A stretch of DNA of 64,000 bases from Strix aluco (lineage: Eukaryota > Chordata > Aves > Strigiformes > Strigidae). A program made the position numbers and the translations under genes. Of the stretch, positions 45,851 to 56,200 are shown one piece after another. Each line of letters begins with the position of its first letter. Within the stretch, counting starts at the first letter, position 1. The notes under the pieces were generated by a model. It did no database searches. It was not told the DNA's origin and saw only the letters and a list, made by a program, of their open reading frames with translations. The DNA lies in NCBI RefSeq assembly GCF_031877795.1, contig NC_133957.1, positions 4,207,009 to 4,271,008 of the forward strand. Reading direction: 5' to 3'.

Positions 45851-46748
45851 GGCGTGAGAGGCAGCTTTTGGTGGACACTCAGGAGCCAGCTGTGGGTGCT
45901 GTGGATGCCCCTGTGTCGACAGTTTGTGGTCTCTTCAACTGATCATTTAAGCAGAATGTATGGGTAATGCTTGCTACTGCAATAGGACAAAATACACTAT
46001 CTCTGTCCTTAATCACACTGCAGTTGCCAACTCTTTTAAGAGAAAATGCTGACAGTAATTGCAACTCCTTAATGAAATATATGGGCTTACTAGTCACCAG
46101 TGAAAGATGTAGCTTAGACAGAATGTAGCTATTAATAAGGATGAAATGCTGTAAGAATGTGCGTTTTCAACTTTCTTTCTTTAGCAATATTAAGAATTAG
46201 GAACTTAAGTGTTTAACCTTATTAGAAACTCCCTTGGTTTTCCCCCTTGAGTGGTGGCCAGGCTCTGGGTGGAACCCAACAGGAGGATGAGATCAGATGT
46301 TTCCGCTCAAAGAAAAGTGCCAGTTATTTTGGCCTGTTGATTTGGATATATGAGGCTGGACCTGCTTGCGGTGACTTTGGATGCCTCACCTACGGATGGA
46401 CGCATCGCGTAGGATTTCTGGTTTGTGAGGAAGGGCACTCTAAATTCTCGATGCATCCAGGGTTCCCTAGGAATTGCGGATCTGAATGTTAGCACCCCAT
46501 TAAGCAAGCGTGCTATTTCGTATTTTCCTTACTGTTTATTTTTGTAGTATTTAGTCATATCCCTTAGTTATGGGTACTGAAATTAGCCTACTCTTTTTTA
46601 CCTAATAACTGTGACTACTGTATTTTTTCTAGCATTCTGTGAAACTGTTTTAAGTATGCTGTGGTTTTTTGAAGTTTGCCTAACCCTTAATTGATAAAGT
46701 CTTGAAATAAGTCTTGCAGGTGCTGCTGCAAAACAAAGAAAGGGGAGA
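45851..46748 (+). mobile_element. ERV-B (+) env fragment and 3' non-coding/LTR-like block
   Basis: 45880-46130 is related to the minus-strand env fragment at 34758-35079; 46130-46740 mirrors 34141-34757, including the GGATGCCTCACCTAC block and a polypurine AAAGAAAGGGGAGA just before an LTR start. All frames are broken. Confidence 0.6.
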
Positions 46749-46928
46749 TGTGGGAGGCATTGGCCTGTCAGCCTTACACAGCCTCTAAGCAATAGCTAGG
46801 GTTGATGAAGAACAGGCCTTGGAAGATAGATAAGAAACTGCTCAGTTGTGCCAAGGTAGCGGGCAAAACCAGCGGACAGCTGCAACACTGAGCTGTGAAA
46901 AAGTACTAAGCTGTGAGAAGTTACCATC
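46749..46928 (+). mobile_element. 5' part of an ERV-B LTR, truncated
   Basis: TGTGGGAGGCATTGGCC after a polypurine tract; matches the minus-strand LTR at 34140 downward until TTACCATC, where the sequence switches abruptly to integrase core of another element. A recombination or deletion junction. Confidence 0.65.
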
Positions 46929-47464
46929 GCGGTAGGGCAGAATGCGCCAGGGAATATGGGAAATTAGTTCAATTGACCCGTGAAACTGATAACGGACCAG
47001 CCTATACCTCTCAAAAATTTGCTCTTTTTTGTCAACTCTGGGGTATACGTCACATCACAGGTATACCGCATTCCCCCACGGGGCAAGCTATAGTGGAGAG
47101 AGCGCATCAAACTTTAAAAGTGCTTTTGCAAAAACAAAAAGGGGGAGAGGTCTTGGCTGCTGCAGAACCATTTGCAAAAGCGGTGTATGTGTTAAAGTAC
47201 TTACGGCTCACAGGTGATAGGGAGGAACCACCAGTAGTAATACATAGTATGGATCTGAAATCCGATATAAGCCGGTGTGGAGATGGTGCTTTTGCTCAGT
47301 ACAAAGATGTTGCTATAGGAGAGTGGAAAGGACCTGTGGAACTAAAAATGACAGGTCGAGGCTATGCCTGCGTTATTACCGATACCGGCACTAGATGGGT
47401 TCCGAGTCGATGGGTGAGACCCTGGAAAAAGGAAGTTAAGAAAGATGAAACAGAAACCGAATGA
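46929..47464 (+). pseudogene. ERV-A integrase core and C-terminal domain
   Basis: TDNGPAYTSQKFALFCQLWG carries the second catalytic Asp, PTGQAIVERAHQTLK the Glu; the C-terminal domain ends WVPSRWVRPWKKE and TGA. The zinc domain and first Asp are missing because the frame begins at the chimeric junction. It is otherwise open for 183 codons, consistent with the young LTRs. Confidence 0.8.
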
Positions 47465-47761
47465 GATATTAACTTGGAGCAAGGGTTATGTTTGTGTTTG
47501 CACAGATGCCGGCTCTCGCTGGGTTCTTGCTCGGTGTTCGGCCTGTATTGGAACCTGCCTCAAAGTGAAGGATGGGTGGTCTCACAACCAAACGCCACCG
47601 CAAGCCCTGAAAATCCGTTCTCTACGTGCTTGGTAGAAATACCTGTGGATACATGGCCAAATCCACTGCAGTTTTGGCTTAGCAAACAAAGTAATGCTAC
47701 TTCTTTGGCTTTAAGTGGTCTTTTAACTGATGCTGATAGTGTCAGACATGCTACGTTATAA
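47465..47761 (+). pseudogene. ERV-A env surface-subunit remnant
   Basis: Short readable stretch with SPENPFSTCLVEIPVDTWPN, a pattern of avian endogenous env surface proteins, ending in TAA at 47759-47761. Most of the surface subunit is deleted; no receptor-binding domain can be assigned. Confidence 0.6.
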
Positions 47762-47781
47762 AATAGAGCTGCGATTGACTT

Positions 47782-48207
47782 TTGCTTCTAGCACAAGGAC
47801 ATGGTTGTGCTGAATTTGAAGGAATGTGCTGTATGAATCTATCCGATCATTCAGAATCTATTTTTAAAAGCATTCAGCAATTGAAGGATGGAGTCAAACG
47901 CTTAACAGAAGATGATGGCTTGGACTGGCTGACAAGGATGTTTAAAGGTTGGGGATTATCTGGTTGGTTGATAACATGAGTCAAAACTGTCGGAGTAGTC
48001 CTTTTGATTGTAGTGACTGTGCTCTTAATGCTGCCTTGCCTTATAGGCCTTCTGCAAAGGGCCCTGCAGAGGACTGTCGGTGCAATGTTTTTAGTACAGG
48101 ACCACAGGGGGGTCTGGATCACTCAAAAACAAAAAGGGGGATTTGTGGCATCGCTGGAGAACAACGGACATGTTGTGAGCGATCCAGACCAAGGGGCCTC
48201 ACTGTAA
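47782..48207 (+). pseudogene. ERV-A env transmembrane-subunit remnant
   Basis: Contains a CX6CC motif (47806-47832) that in gamma/alpha-type env links the two subunits covalently, then an ectodomain helix. An in-frame TGA (47977-47979) falls directly before the membrane span (GVVLLIVVTVLLMLPCLIGLL) and cytoplasmic tail. The tail end overlaps the polypurine tract and LTR. The stop would remove the membrane anchor. Confidence 0.7.
48128..48143 (+). other. ERV-A polypurine tract
   Basis: AACAAAAAGGGGGATT immediately before the 3' LTR TGTGGC; primes plus-strand DNA synthesis in retroviruses. Confidence 0.8.
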
Positions 48208-48526
48208 CAGCAAGCTGCAGCTGTGTTCAAGGACATAAACAAGGCCGAGACAGCCTGAGAAACCACATTCCTGCCCAAGAGATAAAGATGTTGGAATGTC
48301 GAAAACAGGGGGTCTACCTGGGGGGAGAGCAGCGCGTGGACACCACACTGGGACCAATCATAGAGGGCAGAAGGGCGCGTGAACAAGTAGCTTTAGCCTA
48401 TTAGCAATAAGATAGCGGCGCGTGAAGCTTGTGATAGAGTATAAATTGCTGTGTAGCCTTTAATAAAGTGACATCAACTTGATCAAATTGGTCATCTAAG
48501 TTGTGTCCGAGACTTCCGCATCGGCA
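48144..48526 (+). repeat. ERV-A 3' LTR, 383 bp
   Basis: TGTGGCATCG...ATCGGCA, with TATAAA at 48440-48445. About 8 differences from the 5' LTR by eye (about 2%), several at the U5 end. It is followed at once by satellite. Confidence 0.9.
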
Positions 48527-49345
48527 ACCATCCACGTTCCCACCATCCACCATCAACCATCCTCCTTCCAACATCCACCACCCCCCATCCTCCAAACACC
48601 TTCACACCATCCACCATCCCACTGCCCACCATCCACAATCAGTCATCAACCTGCTCATTATTCACAATCCACCATCCCACATTCTTCCATCCACCACCCA
48701 CCATCCAACCATCCACCATCCCACAATCCACAATTTATCATCCACCTTCCCACAATTCACCATCCACCATCATCCAACCACCTTCACACCTTCTACCATC
48801 CCCCATCCCACAATAGACCATACACAATCCACCATCCTTTTTCCCTGAATCGAACATCCACCATCCACATTCGCACAACCCACCATCCACCAACAACTTT
48901 CACACCATCCACCATCCCAAAATCCACAATCCACCATGCAACATCCCACCTTCCACCATTCACCATCCACAATCCACCATCAACCATCCTACAATCCAAC
49001 ATCCACCATTCATCTTCCCGCAATCAACCATACCACAGTCCAACATCCACCATCCACCTTCCCACCCTCAACCATCCCACAATCCACCATCCACCACCCA
49101 ACCTCCCACCATCCACCTTCCCACAATCCACCATCTGCCATCACGCAATCCACAATCGAACATCCAGCTTCCAACATCCACCATCCAGCATACCACAATC
49201 CACCATCCACCACCCACCAACAACCTTCAGACTATCCACCTTCCCACAATCAACCATCCACCATCCTCCAACCACCTTTACACCATCCACCATCCACCAT
49301 CCCAAAATCCAGCATCCATCATCCAACTTCCCAACATCCACCATT
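48527..49345. repeat. C/A-rich CCATCCAC minisatellite, block 2
   Basis: Same irregular CCATCCACC / TTCCCACC / CCCACAATCC units as block 1 (27013-28377), starting at the first base after the 3' LTR. Confidence 0.92.
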
Positions 49346-49362
49346 GAACATACACCAAAGAG

Positions 49363-50016
49363 TGTTGTGCTATTGTTCGGTACCTGGGCCTAGCCAGAGC
49401 GGTTAGTGATAATTGCATAGCCATTGTCAAAAAGATGGATCGCGACTGTTGCCATAACACCAATGAAGAAATCATGAACCTCAGATGAACTTTGCTTCAT
49501 TATAATACCAAAACACACCTCCTGGTTGAAGGTTACCCGCCTCCGAGACTGACCACACCTCGGACACTCCCCATCCGCGCACGCGCGATGGCCTTGCTCG
49601 AGAGGGGTGGAGATATGATAATTGAATTCTGAGAAGGGCGGAGACCCCTGAGGCAGAGGAGGAGCAAGGTGTGTTACTAAGCATAAAAGATGACTTCTGG
49701 ACAACAAAAATTGGAAGCTTTCCCAGCAAGGACCATGACGATCGACAACGCAGCATCAGCTGGACCCGGGACAATTAGGACGTCGTGAGATCAGCGGTGG
49801 GAGCTATAACCTCTCTCCCTCTTCTCTCTAAACTTAACTTTACTTTTCTCCTTTCCTTCACCCATCTCTAACTATCACGTGCCTATTCACAGGCAAACCA
49901 ATAGAGTTTCACTGTTTGATTACTGCTATCCCCTTTGGTGTTGGTCACCATAATTTTGCACTTTCAAGATCGTGGCAAACGAACCATCACGAGTCCACCA
50001 AGTGGACCGTGACACA
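49363..50016 (+). mobile_element. possible solo LTR or ERV-derived non-coding segment
   Basis: Starts TGTTGTGCTATTGTTCGG and can be closed at GTGACACA. It has a TATA-like CATAAAAGATG at 49682 and a pyrimidine-rich stretch, but no clear AATAAA or target duplication. No coding similarity. The call rests on TG...CA and context only. Confidence 0.3.
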
Positions 50017-50262
50017 TGGCCACCACTGACCTGCTGCTCACAGTGACATGGCCCCCACAGTGACATGGCCACCACTGACATGCTGCCCACTGTCACATGG
50101 CCTCACAGTGACATGGCCACCACTGACCTGCTGCCCACTGTGACATGGCCTCCACACTGACATAGCCACCACTGACCTGCTGCCCACTGTAAAGTAGCAC
50201 CCACAGTGACATGGCCACCACTGACCCACTGGCCACTGTGACATGGACCCCACAGTGAAATG
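50013..50262. repeat. tandem repeat, unit about 50 bp (CCACCACTGACCTGCTGCCC)
   Basis: Five or so copies of ACATGGCCACCACTGACCTG, then CTGCCCACTGTGACATGGCC and CCCACAGTG, with small differences; forms the border before the giant satellite. Confidence 0.9.
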
Positions 50263-50274
50263 GCAACGATTCAC

Positions 50275-53200
50275 ATGCGTTGCGGTGGTTGTTGTGCGGT
50301 GGTTGTTGCGGTGGTTGTTGTTGCGGTGGTTGTTGTGCGGTGGTTGTTGTTGCGGTGGTTGTTGTTGCGGTGGTTGTTGTGCGGTGGTTGTTGTTGCGGT
50401 GGTTGTGCAGCGGTTGTTGTGCGGTGGTTGTTGCGGTGGTTGTTGTTGCGGTGGTTGTTGTTGCGGTGGTTGTTGTGCGGTGGTTGTTGTTGCGGTGGTT
50501 GTTGTGCGGTGGTTGTGTTGCGGTGGTGTTGCGGTGGTGGTTGTTGCGGTGGTTGTTGCGGTGGTTGTTGTTGCGGTGGTTGTTGTGCGGTGGTTGTTGT
50601 GCAGTGGTTGTGTTGGGGTGGTGTTGCGGTGGTGGTTGTTGCGGCGGTTGTTGCGGTGGTTGTTGTTGCGGTGGTTGTTGTTGCGGTGGTTGTTGTGCGG
50701 TGGTTGTTGTGCGGTGGTTGTTGTGTGGTGGTTGTTGTGCGGTGGTTGTTGTGTGGTGGTTGTTGTTCCGGTGGTTGTTGTGCGGTGGTTGTTGTTGCAG
50801 TGGTTCTTCTTCCGGTGGTTGTTGTTGAGGTGGTTGTTGTTGCGGTGGTTGTTGTGTGGTGGTTGTTTTTCCGGTGGTTGTTGTGTGGTGGTTGTTTTTC
50901 TGGTGGTTGTTGTGCGGTGGTTGTTGTGCGGTGGTAGTTGTTGCAGTGGTTGTTGTTGCGGTGGTTGTTGTTGCAGCAGTTGTTGTGCGGTGGTTGTTGT
51001 TGCGGTGGTTGTTGTTGTGGTTGTTGCGCGGCGGTTGTTGTTGTGGTAGTTGTTGTTGTGGTGGTTGTTGTTGCGGTGGTTGTTGTGCGGTGGTTGTTGT
51101 TGCGGTGGTAGTTGTGCGGTGGTTGTTGTTGCGGTGGTTGTTGTTGCGGTGGTTGTTATTGCGGTGGTTGTTGTTGCAGTGGTTGTTTTGCGGTGGTTGT
51201 GCGGTGGTTGTTGTGTGGTAGTTGTTGTTCCGGTGGTTGTTGTGCGGTGGTTGTTGTTGCGCTGACTGTTGTTGCAGTGGGTGTTGTGCGGTGGTTGTTG
51301 TGCGATGGTTGTTGTGAATTGGTTCTTGTTGCGGTAGTTGTGCGGTGGTTGTTGTGCGGTGGTTGTTCTTGCGGTGGTTGTTGTTGCGGTGGTTGTTGTT
51401 GCGGCGGTTGTTGTGCGGTGGTTGTTGTTGCGGTGGTTGGTATTGCGTTGGTTGTTGCGCGGTGGTTGTTGTTGCGGTGGTTGTTGTGCGATGGTTGCTG
51501 TGAATTGGTTCTTCTTGCGGTAGTTGTGCGGTGGTTGTTGTGCGGTGGTTGTTCTTGCGGTGGTTGTTCTTGCGGTGGTTGTTGTTGCAGTGGTTGTTGT
51601 TGCGGTGCTTGGTGTTGCGGTGGTTGGTGTTGCGTTGGTTGGTGTTGCGGTGGTTGTTGTTGCGGTGGTTGTTCTTCTGGTGCCTTTTGTTGCGGTGGTT
51701 GTTGTTGCGGTGGTTGTTGTTGCAGTGGTTGTTTTGCGGTGGTTGTGCGGTGGTTGTTGTGTGGTAGTTGTTGTTCCGGTGGTTGTTGTGCGGTGGTTGT
51801 TGTTGCACTGGTTGTTGTTGCGGTAGTTGTTGTGCGGTGGTTGTTGCGGTTGTTGTTGCGGTGGTTGTTGTTGTGGTGGTTGTTGTGCGGTGGTTGTTGT
51901 TGCGGTGGTTGTTGTTGCGGTGGTTGTTGTGCGGTGGTTGTTGTTGCGGTGGTTGTTGTGCGGTGGTTGTTGTGCGGTGGTTGTTGTGCGGTGGTTGTTG
52001 TGCGGTGGTTGTTGTTGCGGTAGTTGTGCGGTGGTTGTTCTTGCGGTGGTTGTTGTTGCAGTGGTTGTTCCGGTGGTTGTTGTGCGGTGGTTGTTGTTGC
52101 AGTGGTTGTTGTTGCGGTAGTTGTTGTGCGGTGGTTGTTGCGGTGGTTGTTGCGGTGGTTGTTGTGTGGTGGTTGTTGTGCGGTGGTTGTTGTGCGGTGG
52201 TTGTTGTTGCGGTGGTTGTGCGGTGGTTGTTGCGTTGGTTGTGCGGTGGTTGTTGCGGTGGTTGTTGTTGCGGTGGTTGTTGTGTGGTGGTTGTTGTTGC
52301 GGTGGTTGTTGTTGCGGTGGTTGTTGTGTGGTGGTTGTTGTTGCGGTGGTTGTTGCGGTGGTTGTTGTTGCGGTGGTTCTTGTGCGGTGGTTGTTGTTGC
52401 GGTAGTTGTGCGGTGGTTGTTCTTGCGGTGGTTGTTGCGGTGGTTGTTGTGCGGTGGTTGTTGTTGCGGTGGTTGTTGCGGTTGTTGTTGCGTTGGTTGT
52501 GCGGTGGTTGTTGCGGTGGTTGTTGTTGCGGTGGTTGTTGTGTGGTGGTTGTTGTTGCAGTGGTTGTTGTTGCGGTAGTTGTTGTGCGGTGGTTGTTGCG
52601 GTGGATGTTGCGGTGGTTGTTGTGTGGTGGTTGTTGTGCGGTGGTTGTTGTGCGGTGGTTGTTGTTGCGGTGGTTGTGCGGTGGTTGTTGTGTGGTAGTT
52701 GTTGTTCCGGTGGTTGTTGTTGCGGTGGTAGTTGTTGCAGTGGTTGTTGTTGCGGTGGTTGTTGTGCGGTGGTTGTTGTGCGGTGGTTGTTGCGGTGGTT
52801 GTTGCGGTGGTTGTTGTGCGGTGGTTGTTGTGCGGTGGTTGTTGTTGCGGTAGATGTGCGGTGGTTGTTCTTGCGGTGGTTGTTGTTGCAGTGATTGTTC
52901 CGGTGGTTGTTGTGCGGTGGTTGTTGTTGCAGTGGTTGTTGTTGCGGTAGTTGTTGTGTGGTGGTTGTTGTGCGGTGGTTGTTGTTGCGGTAGTTGTGCG
53001 GTGGTTGCTCTTGCGGTGGTTGTTGCGGTGGATGTTGTGCGGTGGTTGTTGTTGCGGTGGTTGTTGTTGCGGTGGTTGTTGTTGCAGCGGTTGTTGTGCG
53101 GTGGTTGTTGTTCCGGTGGTTGTTGTTGTAGTGGTTGTTGCGCGGTGGTTGTTGTGCGATGGTTGTTGTGAATTGGTTCTTGTTGCGGTAGTTGTGCGGT

Positions 53201-56200
53201 GGTTGTTGTGCGGTGGTTGTTCTTGCGGTGGTTGTTGTTGCGGTGGTTGTTGTTGCGGCGGTTGTTGTGCGGTGGTTGTTGTTGCGGTGGTTGGTATTGC
53301 GTTGGTTGTTGCGCGGTGGTTGTTGTTGCGGTGGTTGTTGTGCGATGGTTGCTGTGAATTGGTTCTTCTTGCGGTAGTTGTGCGGTGGTTGTTGTGCGGT
53401 GGTTGTTCTTGCGGTGGTTGTTGTTGCGGTGGTTGTTGTTGCAGTGGTTGTTGTTGCGGTGCTTGGTGTTGCGGTGGTTGGTGTTGCGTTGGTTGGTGTT
53501 GCGGTGGTTGTTGTTGCGGTGGTTGTTGTGCGGTGGTTGTTGTTGCGGTGGTTGTTCTTCTGGTGGCTTTTGTTGCGGTGGTTGTTGTTGCGGTGGTTGT
53601 TGTTGCAGTGGTTGTTTTGCGGTGGTTGTGCGGTGGTTGTTGTGTGGTAGTTGTTGTTCCGGTGGTTGTTGTGCGGTGGTTGTTGTTGCACTGGTTGTTG
53701 TTGCGGTAGTTGTTGTGCGGTGGTTGTTGCGGTTGTTGTTGCGGTGGTTGTTGTTGTGGTGGTTGTTGTGCGGTGGTTGTTGTTGCGGTGGTTGTTGTTG
53801 CGGTGGTTGTTGTGCGGTGGTTGTTGTTGCGGTGGTTGTTGTGCGGTGGTTGTTGTGCGGTGGTTGTTGTGCGGTGGTTGTTGCGGTGGTTGTTGCGGTG
53901 GTTGTTGTGTGGTGGTTGTTGTGCGGTGGTTGTTGTGCGGTGGTTGTTGTTGCGGTGGTTGTGCGGTGGTTGTTGCGTTGGTTGTGCGGTGGTTGTTGCG
54001 GTGGTTGTTGTTGCGGTGGTTGTTGTGTGGTGGTTGTTGTTGCGGTGGTTGTTGTTGCGGTGGTTGTTGTGTGGTGGTTGTTGTTGCGGTGGTTGTTGCG
54101 GTGGTTGTTGTTGCGGTGGTTGTTGTGCGGTGGTTGTTGTTGCGGTAGTTGTGCGGTGGTTGTTCTTGCGGTGGTTGTTGCGGTGGTTGTTGTGCGGTGG
54201 TTGTTGTTGCGGTGGTTGTTGCGGTGGTTGTTGCGTTGGTTGTGCGGTGGTTGTTGCGGTGGTTGTTGTTGCGGTGGTTGTTGTGTGGTGGTTGTTGTTG
54301 CAGTGGTTGTTGTTGCGGTAGTTGTTGTGCGGTGGTTGTTGCGGTGGATGTTGCGGTGGTTGTTGTGTGGTGGTTGTTGTGCGGTGGTTGTTGTGCGGTG
54401 GTTGTTGTTGCGGTGGTTGTGCGGTGGTTGTTGTGTGGTAGTTGTTGTTCCGGTGGTTGTTGTTGCGGTGGTAGTTGTTGCAGTGGTTGTTGTTGCGGTG
54501 GTTGTTGTGCGGTGGTTGTTGTGCGGTGGTTGTTGCGGTGGTTGTTGCGGTGGTTGTTGTGCGGTGGTTGTTGTGCGGTGGTTGTTGTTGCGGTAGATGT
54601 GCGGTGGTTGTTCTTGCGGTGGTTGTTGTTGCAGTGGTTGTTCCGGTGGTTGTTGTGCGGTGGTTGTTGTTGCAGTGGTTGTTGTTGCGGTAGTTGTTGT
54701 GTGGTGGTTGTTGTGCGGTGGTTGTTGTTGCGGTAGTTGTGCGGTGGTTGCTCTTGCGGTGGTTGTTGCGGTGGATGTTGTGCGGTGGTTGTTGTTGCGG
54801 TGGTTGTTGTTGCGGTGGTTGTTGTTGCAGCGGTTGTTGTGCGGTGGTTGTTGTTCCGGTGGTTGTTGTTGTAGTGGTTGTTGCGCGATGGTTGTTGTGC
54901 GATGGTTGTTGTGAATTGGTTCTTGTTGCGGTAGTTGTGCGGTGGTTGTTGTGCGGTGGTTGTTCTTGCGGTGGTTGTTGTTGCGGTGCTTGTTGTTGCG
55001 GCGGTTGTTGTGCGGTGGTTGTTGTTGCGGTGGTTGGTATTGCGTTGGTTGTTGCGCGGTGGTTGTTGTTGCGGTGGTTGTTGTGCGATGGTTGCTGTGA
55101 ATTGGTTCTTCTTGCGGTAGTTGTGCGGTGGTTGTTGTGCGGTGGTTGTTCTTGCGGTGGTTGTTGTTGCGGTGGTTGTTGTTGCAGTGGTTGTTGTTGC
55201 GGTGCTTGGTGTTGCGGTGGTTGGTGTTGCGTTGGTTGGTGTTGCGGTGGTTGTTGTTGCGGTGGTTGTTGTGCGGTGGTTGTTGTTGCGGTGGTTGTTC
55301 TTCTGGTGGCTTTTGTTGCGGTGGTTGTTGTTGCGGTGGTTGTTGTTGCATTGGTTGTTTTGCGGTGGTTGTGCGGTGGTTGTTGTGTGGTAGTTGTTGT
55401 TCCGGTGGTTGTTGTGCGGTGGTTGTTGTTGCACTGGTTGTTGTTGCGGTAGTTGTTGTGCGGTGGTTGTTGCGGTTGTTGTTGCGGTGGTTGTTGTTGT
55501 GGTGGTTGTTGTGCGGTGGTTGTTGTTGCGGTGGTTGTTGTTGCGGTGGTTGTTGTGCGGTGGTTGTTGTTGCGGTGGTTGTTGTGCGGTGGTTGTTGTG
55601 CGGGGGTTGTTGTGCGGTGGTTGTTGTTGCGGTAGTTGTGCGGTGGTTGTTCTTGCGGTGGTTGTTGTTGCAGTGGTTGTTCCGGTGGTTGTTGTGCGGT
55701 GGTTGTTGTTGCAGTGGTTGTTGTTGCGGTAGTTGTTGTGCGGTGGTTGTTGCGGTGGTTGTTGCGGTGGTTGTTGTGTGGTGGTTGTTGTGCGGTGGTT
55801 GTTGTGCGGTGGTTGTTGTTGCGGTGGTTGTGCGGTGGTTGTTGCGTTGGTTGTGCGGTGGTTGTTGCGGTGGTTGTTGTTGCGGTGGTTGTTGTGTGGT
55901 GGTTGTTGTTGCGGTGGTTGTTGTTGCGGTGGTTGTTGTGTGGTGGTTGTTGTTGCGGTGGTTGTTGCGGTGGTTGTTGTTGCGGTGGTTGTTGTGCGGT
56001 GGTTGTTGTTGCGGTAGTTGTGCGGTGGTTGTTCTTGCGGTGGTTGTTGCGGTGGTTGTTGTGCGGTGGTTGTTGTTGCGGTGGTTGTTGCGGTGGTTGT
56101 TGCGTTGGTTGTGCGGTGGTTGTTGCGGTGGTTGTTGTTGCGGTGGTTGTTGTGTGGTGGTTGTTGTTGCAGTGGTTGTTGTTGCGGTAGTTGTTGTGCG

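Larger units (their letters stand above)
41402..48526 (+). mobile_element. ERV-A, betaretrovirus-like provirus with paired LTRs, chimeric interior
   Basis: Two 383-bp LTRs differing at about 8 positions by eye, a tRNA-Lys-type primer site, a gag leader with splice donor, gag, dUTPase, protease, RT, integrase, env and a polypurine tract in retroviral order. All genes are broken by stops, frameshifts or deletions, so it cannot make infectious virus. From roughly 43.7-45.0 kb to 46,928 the interior matches ERV-B instead, including an ERV-B LTR start; a second integrase follows from 46,929. The two outer flanks do not share a target duplication. Confidence 0.85.

Noticed and set aside
47782..48207. 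Domesticated (syncytin-like) env gene
   Set aside because: The surface subunit is mostly deleted and a TGA precedes the membrane span, so no intact host-co-opted env can be made.
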